Assembly: GCA_934746785.1 (NCBI GenBank)
Contig: CAKVFO010000056.1
Coordinates: 1 to 19,753, forward strand
Origin: an uncultured Clostridium sp.
Lineage (GTDB): Bacteria > Bacillota > Clostridia > Clostridiales > Clostridiaceae
Length of the DNA stretch: 19,753 nt
Direction: 5' to 3'
Shown: positions 16,317-19,753 of the stretch, piece after piece
Layout: each line of letters begins with the position of its first letter
Position numbering within the stretch: position 1 is the stretch's first letter
Made by a program: the position numbers and the translations under genes
Notes under the pieces: generated by a model
What the model saw: only the letters and a program-made list of their open reading frames with translations
What the model was told of the DNA's origin: nothing
The model's database searches: none

Positions 16317-16391
16317 TAAAGTAAATAAAACATTATTCCCTCTAAATTAATGTTGAAAGGACCTCTTAAAATACTAAGAAGTCCTTTTTTT
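16317..16391 (+). ncRNA. Candidate small RNA 2 (about 75 nt)
   Basis: It starts 7 nt after the -10 with the 24-nt block (16317-16340) identical to 13229-13252, ending in CATTATTCCC, and then diverges from candidate 1. It ends in the terminator at 16356-16391. No ribosome binding site is present, and the only ATG (16350) reads into the terminator, so it is probably non-coding. It also lies in the 3' region of the regulator transcript, so it could be produced either from its own promoter or as part of that mRNA. It is convergent with the ADP-ribosylglycohydrolase gene. Confidence 0.5.
16356..16391 (+). terminator. Intrinsic terminator of small RNA candidate 2 and probably of the regulator gene
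   Basis: AAAGGAC pairs with GTCCTTT, with the inner TCTT/AAGA stem after one mismatch, an 8-nt loop and a run of seven Ts on the plus strand. The minus-strand tail (CTTTCAACA) is poor, so it points rightwards. Confidence 0.82.
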
Positions 16392-16393
16392 AT

Positions 16394-17425
16394 TTAGTCC
16401 CAAAGGCTTCCGTACCTTTTAAGTATTTCAGCCTCTGATACATTCTTATAAAAACTATAAATCAATTCATCTACCATTTCCTTATTGGCTATGCTTTCAA
16501 GCCATTCTTCTGGTATTCCTTCCATTTCATAAATCATACCTGCTATAGAACCTGTAATTGATGCTATTGTATCTGTATCTCCTCCAAGATTAACTGCTTT
16601 AAGTACTGCATCTTTAAAGTTTGTTGTTGTTCCAACGCACCATATTGCAGCTTCAAGAGTATCTACAACATAGCCGCTTGACTTAATTTCTTCTTCTGGA
16701 GTTTTAAAGAAATCTTTATCAAATATTCTGCTATAGCTTTCTAGTTCTTTTCTGTATATATTATCATCTTCAAAGTTCATCTCAAATAAAGTTTTTACAT
16801 TATTAATAGCCTTTTCTAAAGGATCATTCCATGACAATCTAAATAGAAGTTCTAAATATAATATAGAACCAGTTATAGAGCGTGGATGTCTATGTGTAAC
16901 AGCTGTAAATCTTTTGATAATTTCTACTTTTTCAAGAAAATTAAAGTTTTCATAATATAGAAATAATAATGGTGCTAATCTCATAACTGCTCCATTTCCA
17001 TTATCATATTCTGTATTACCTCCACATTCTTCTGCTGGAATTCCCATTTTAAATCTTCTTATTGATTCTATTGTTGTTCTTCCTATATCAAACATTTCTC
17101 CATAAGGTGTCATATAACCATCTTCTGCATAGTTAACAAACTTAAACATTAAATCTTCTGGTGTTCCTTTTTCTATAATATTCTGTATTAAACAGAAAGT
17201 CATTGATGTATCATCTGACCATGTACCTGGTTTTTGATTATATGTTCCATAGCCTGTTACACCTTCTATTTTATAAGTTCCTCTTCTTTTAAACTCTGCC
17301 GGAACTCCTAGCATATCTCCAATAATACCTCCGTAAATCAATGGCATCATCTCATTTTTTATATTAAGTGCAAGATACATCTTCGAATCCTCATCCCATC
17401 TATCTTGTATACTTCTTTGACACAT
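16394..17425 (-). CDS. ADP-ribosylglycohydrolase (DraG/ARH family), probable immunity protein
   Basis: A 343-residue all-helical ADP-ribosylglycohydrolase, which removes ADP-ribose from modified targets using two Mg ions. Visible family motifs in order: GGIIGDMLGVPAE (residues 32-44), WSDDTSM (69-75, metal ligands), NGNGAVMRLAPL (142-153), VTHRHPRSI (177-185) and NLGGDTDTIASITGS (279-293, metal ligands). All key acidic residues are present, so the enzyme should be active. ATG 17425 has AAAGGAG 6-7 nt upstream and lies 16 nt after the toxin stop, so the two are co-transcribed. ARH-family proteins in other contexts serve as immunity to ADP-ribosylating interbacterial toxins (the Tre1/Tri1 pair of a type VI system), and its position here directly behind an ART-domain toxin points the same way. 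A housekeeping role such as DraG-like regulation is less likely, as no nitrogenase genes are near. Confidence 0.92.
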   Translation of the reverse strand: MCQRSIQDRWDEDSKMYLALNIKNEMMPLIYGGIIGDMLGVPAEFKRRGTYKIEGVTGYGTYNQKPGTWSDDTSMTFCLIQNIIEKGTPEDLMFKFVNYAEDGYMTPYGEMFDIGRTTIESIRRFKMGIPAEECGGNTEYDNGNGAVMRLAPLLFLYYENFNFLEKVEIIKRFTAVTHRHPRSITGSILYLELLFRLSWNDPLEKAINNVKTLFEMNFEDDNIYRKELESYSRIFDKDFFKTPEEEIKSSGYVVDTLEAAIWCVGTTTNFKDAVLKAVNLGGDTDTIASITGSIAGMIYEMEGIPEEWLESIANKEMVDELIYSFYKNVSEAEILKRYGSLWD

Positions 17426-17441
17426 AACATTACTCCTTTCT

Positions 17442-19046
17442 CTAATTAAGTAAATCAGCTACTATATGTATTTTACCACTACTATCAATTGATGCTTCTT
17501 TAATAATCATTGACTGTCCTGAATTAATCAATAGTTCTGCTTCCTTTGGATATTTACTTATTGATGCAACATATGCTGCACTTGCCCCTTCTGGAACATT
17601 TATAGTCCACATAACTTGTCTATTAAAAGCAGATCTTTCTAAAACTGTTGTACTCATAAATCCTTTTTCAGAAATAGTCTTTCCTATTAATGAACTGCAA
17701 TCAATAGAATTACTCATTAAATTCACTTCACTTAACTTTTTAAGTGGACTTAAACCAGTCCCTCTATATACAGTCATATCATAAGGAACCTGTCCTTTAC
17801 TAATTGCATTATTTAAATTCTGTAAAGCTTTAGGGTCTATACCATTTAAAGTTCCTTCTATTCCTCTCAAATATTTATTAATTCTCCCAGAACCATTTGC
17901 TGTATAAAGCCTTATAGCTTCTCTTTCCTCTACAGATAATGTATTTAACCAATCTCCATAGTACTTTTCTCCAAACTTACTAGCATCATCTAGAGAATTA
18001 AGAGCCATCTTTTCAGCATCAACAGCAGTATCTGCCCCTTTAACTCCCTTTATTTTATCACCAGCTTTCTTTAGAAGAATAAGCTGTGCTACTTCTCCTG
18101 CTACATAACCTGTTACATAACATATACCCTTTTCTTCATAAGTATCATTTGCACCTTGGGCCAAGCCTTCAACTATTAAAAATGGGTCATGAATAATTGC
18201 TGATATAGTTTCATTATATTTTGATGTTTTTCTCTTACATTCCAAGAAAAAATCTGGTGCATCACCAAAAAATGCAGTACATGCCACCCCTATTCCAGCT
18301 CCTGCATATACAAATACACCTTTAACTAAATTCCACACATCTCCAATAAAACCTAAAATAGATACACCTATTCCTTTTACTAAATTAATTGTACCAACAC
18401 CAAAACTATTTAACTTAGTATGTAAATCCTCGAAAAAGTTTGTATACTTACTATAAATAGAATTTGCTTTACTTTTATATGTATCATCCATATTTTCATA
18501 TGGTATTACCTTTCTATTATAAAGATCTCTCATATCAGAAACATCTTCCATAAGTCTATTATAATAATATCCTATACTATTATGTAAATCATCAAGCTTG
18601 TCCCCATTTCTTCTTTCAGCAGCCTTTTCTTCATCACTTGCAAAAGGACTTGGAAAACTCTTAAATACTGCTGCATTTCTTCTTGTCATCCCAACATTAC
18701 AGCAGGAACTTATCAAAGTTTCCATGTTCCAATAGATATCATTTCTGCTGACTCTCATCATAGATTCATGATTTTTAGGTCTTATTATAGATGTCATATC
18801 ATTTGAATAATTACTAAATATATCATGAAGATCTGTAATCTCTTCTTTACATGAGCTTATTTGGCTTTTCATATCACTATACTTAGTTCTTAAAGCCGAG
18901 ACTGCTTCCCCTGAATTTTCACTTTCAAGTTTATTATTTATGCTTATAATTCTAGATTCTATACTTTCAAGAGCACTTCTATATCTTTCAAGTTCTTGAA
19001 CTATAGAATCAATGGTTCCATAATTGACTTTTATATCTCTTTTCAA
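17442..19046 (-). CDS. LXG-like polymorphic toxin with C-terminal ADP-ribosyltransferase domain
   Basis: A 534-residue protein starting at TTG 19046, supported by GGGGAG 8 nt upstream. Residues 1-85 are a coiled-coil helical hairpin typical of WXG/LXG type VII substrates, and about 86-215 continue helical (MEDVSDMRDLYNRKVIPYEN). Residues 216-330 are glycine-rich and hydrophobic (GIGVSILGFIGDVWNLVKG, VFVYAGAGIGVACTAFF), as in toxin translocation or pretoxin regions. Residues about 355-534 are an ADP-ribosyltransferase exoenzyme-type domain with the R-S-E triad: VYRGTG (Arg428), GFMSTT (465-467) and KEAELLI (Glu502, Glu504). The ExE form is typical of arginine-directed enzymes. There is no Sec signal peptide, which fits type VII export. 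It is preceded by a small partner-like gene and followed by an ADP-ribosylglycohydrolase. The N-terminal family name is by architecture; the ART call is firm. Confidence 0.88.
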   Translation of the reverse strand: MKRDIKVNYGTIDSIVQELERYRSALESIESRIISINNKLESENSGEAVSALRTKYSDMKSQISSCKEEITDLHDIFSNYSNDMTSIIRPKNHESMMRVSRNDIYWNMETLISSCCNVGMTRRNAAVFKSFPSPFASDEEKAAERRNGDKLDDLHNSIGYYYNRLMEDVSDMRDLYNRKVIPYENMDDTYKSKANSIYSKYTNFFEDLHTKLNSFGVGTINLVKGIGVSILGFIGDVWNLVKGVFVYAGAGIGVACTAFFGDAPDFFLECKRKTSKYNETISAIIHDPFLIVEGLAQGANDTYEEKGICYVTGYVAGEVAQLILLKKAGDKIKGVKGADTAVDAEKMALNSLDDASKFGEKYYGDWLNTLSVEEREAIRLYTANGSGRINKYLRGIEGTLNGIDPKALQNLNNAISKGQVPYDMTVYRGTGLSPLKKLSEVNLMSNSIDCSSLIGKTISEKGFMSTTVLERSAFNRQVMWTINVPEGASAAYVASISKYPKEAELLINSGQSMIIKEASIDSSGKIHIVADLLN

Positions 19047-19130
19047 TAAAAAAACTCCCCTACTCCAAACTGCAACTTGAAATTTTATTTATTAATGTAT
19101 CACACTCTCTTTCCATAAAAAATTCACGTC

Positions 19131-19421
19131 CTATTCTCTCTTTTTACTATTAGCTATTGTTTCATCTACTTTTTCAAAATCTTCTAATAATGTATGAAGA
19201 CTTGTATAAAAATCTTCTAAATTCTCCATTAACTTTGGTGCCTTTGTATCAGTCATGTTCTTCAAGGTACTTTTAATTTCAGAAATAAAATCTGAATTAA
19301 AGCCTTCAAGCTGACTTACAGTATTGTTAATAAAACTTTTAGAATAAGGTTCAAATTCAAGCATATCACTAGCAAGCTTTCTTTCCTCTTCCCTTAAACC
19401 TTCTATATCTACCTTAATCAT
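19131..19421 (-). CDS. Small helical WXG100/LXG-partner-like protein
   Basis: A 96-residue, acidic, wholly helical protein starting at ATG 19421 with GGGGGG 6 nt upstream. Two predicted helices (about 5-50 and 55-93) flank a turn near MTDTKAPKL, the size and shape of WXG100-like partners. No WXG motif is visible at the turn. Small helical proteins of this kind are encoded directly before LXG toxins in Firmicutes and act as targeting partners (Lap-type). It is the first gene of the toxin operon: 84 bp separate its stop from the toxin start, with no terminator hairpin between them. Only one such gene is seen, whereas many LXG loci carry two; the other could lie elsewhere or be absent. Exact family is not identified. 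Confidence 0.75.
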   Translation of the reverse strand: MIKVDIEGLREEERKLASDMLEFEPYSKSFINNTVSQLEGFNSDFISEIKSTLKNMTDTKAPKLMENLEDFYTSLHTLLEDFEKVDETIANSKKRE

Positions 19422-19753
19422 CTTTATCCCCCCTTTAAGCTAATTTTATATTTAAATTCAATTTATGTAAATATATATATTAAAATTATAAATTGTAATT
19501 TAAAGTATAATGATACAATAAACTCAAATTTAAAAAATATGTTTTTTTCTACAAGAAACGCCTTCAATACTAAATTGAAAACATTTAACCTGCCTGACAT
19601 TTCTAATTCTCCAGTTTTACTCTTTTACTCTTCTTAATAATATAAAAATATCGTTAACTTGCCATAATACTGTCACATATAAATGCTAAGATAAGAATGT
19701 ACAGAGTTGCTAATATTTTTATGTATAGTACAAAGTAATATTTACCAAAGTAT
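19422..19753. other. Intergenic region upstream of the toxin operon
   Basis: Very AT-rich, with no convincing open frame on either strand. It should hold the promoter of the toxin operon; several TATAAT-like hexamers occur on the minus strand near 19480-19520 but none has a good -35. The only other recognisable element is the plus-strand direct repeat described at 19659-19692, which would drive something beyond the right edge. Confidence 0.6.
19659..19692 (+). promoter_or_regulatory. Third Pho-box-like promoter element, pointing out of the window
   Basis: TGCCA (19660-19664) and TGTCA (19671-19675) are 11 bp apart. CCATAATACTGTCACA here shares 15 consecutive bases (CATAATACTGTCACA) with the element at 13188. 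Ten bp after the second half-site is TAAGAT (19687-19692), a weaker -10. The 24-nt block of the two small RNA candidates is not present downstream within the window. Confidence 0.45.

Noticed and set aside
16350..16394. Small peptide starting at ATG 16350 within small RNA candidate 2
   Set aside because: There is no ribosome binding site and the frame runs through the terminator hairpin and its T tract.

Overview
The window is very AT-rich and uses strong AGGAGG/GGGGG-type ribosome binding sites. It encodes a PdxS/PdxT pair with a divergent MocR-type regulator, cell-wall-binding YG-repeat proteins and an LXG-like (type VII) toxin locus. Together these point to a low-GC Firmicute, most likely Clostridium sensu stricto. 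No rRNA, tRNA, CRISPR array or intact mobile element is visible.

Left part (1-10.9 kb) is an accessory and decaying region. It holds the start of an unidentified gene running off the left edge (1-293, minus) and a broken secreted gene that looks like a serine hydrolase with its core deleted (386-1520, minus). Next come a 5'-truncated, frameshifted pentapeptide-repeat remnant (1796-2093, minus) and a membrane-anchored alpha/beta hydrolase (2119-3039, minus). A giant secreted protein follows (3328-8451, minus), made of about 81 tandem YG cell-wall/glucan-binding units and no enzyme domain. Divergent from it is a secreted permuted papain/NlpC-like gene (8716-10044, plus) killed by loss of its start codon and an in-frame amber codon. 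A second alpha/beta hydrolase (10081-10917, minus) is a close paralogue of the first but lacks its membrane anchor. The two hydrolase genes form direct repeats around about 7 kb.

Middle part (11.0-16.3 kb) starts with a two-gene operon on the minus strand: a secreted beta-rich protein, then a 366-residue protein with no signal peptide. Next is the vitamin B6 block: pdxS-pdxT (minus) and a divergent MocR/PdxR-type regulator (plus) with a candidate operator between them.

Right part (16.4-19.4 kb) reads on the minus strand as a small WXG/LXG-partner-like protein, then an LXG-like toxin with a C-terminal ADP-ribosyltransferase domain (Arg428, STT, EAE), then an ADP-ribosylglycohydrolase. The order and domains suggest a type VII-secreted ADP-ribosylating toxin whose immunity protein reverses the modification enzymatically. 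No secretion machinery is in the window.

Two features outside the genes stand out. First, the gaps after pdxT and after the regulator each hold a plus-strand transcription unit with the same plan: an 11-bp-period direct repeat (TGNCA-N6-TGNCA) resembling a Pho box, exactly 10 bp, a -10 hexamer, exactly 7 nt, a perfectly conserved 24-nt block at the predicted RNA 5' end, variable sequence, then an intrinsic terminator. They look like twin small RNAs of a family I do not recognise. Second, the same 11-bp repeat recurs at 8573-8590 and at 19660-19675, which suggests a regulon of an OmpR/PhoB-family response regulator. All functional calls were read by eye; no database search was run.
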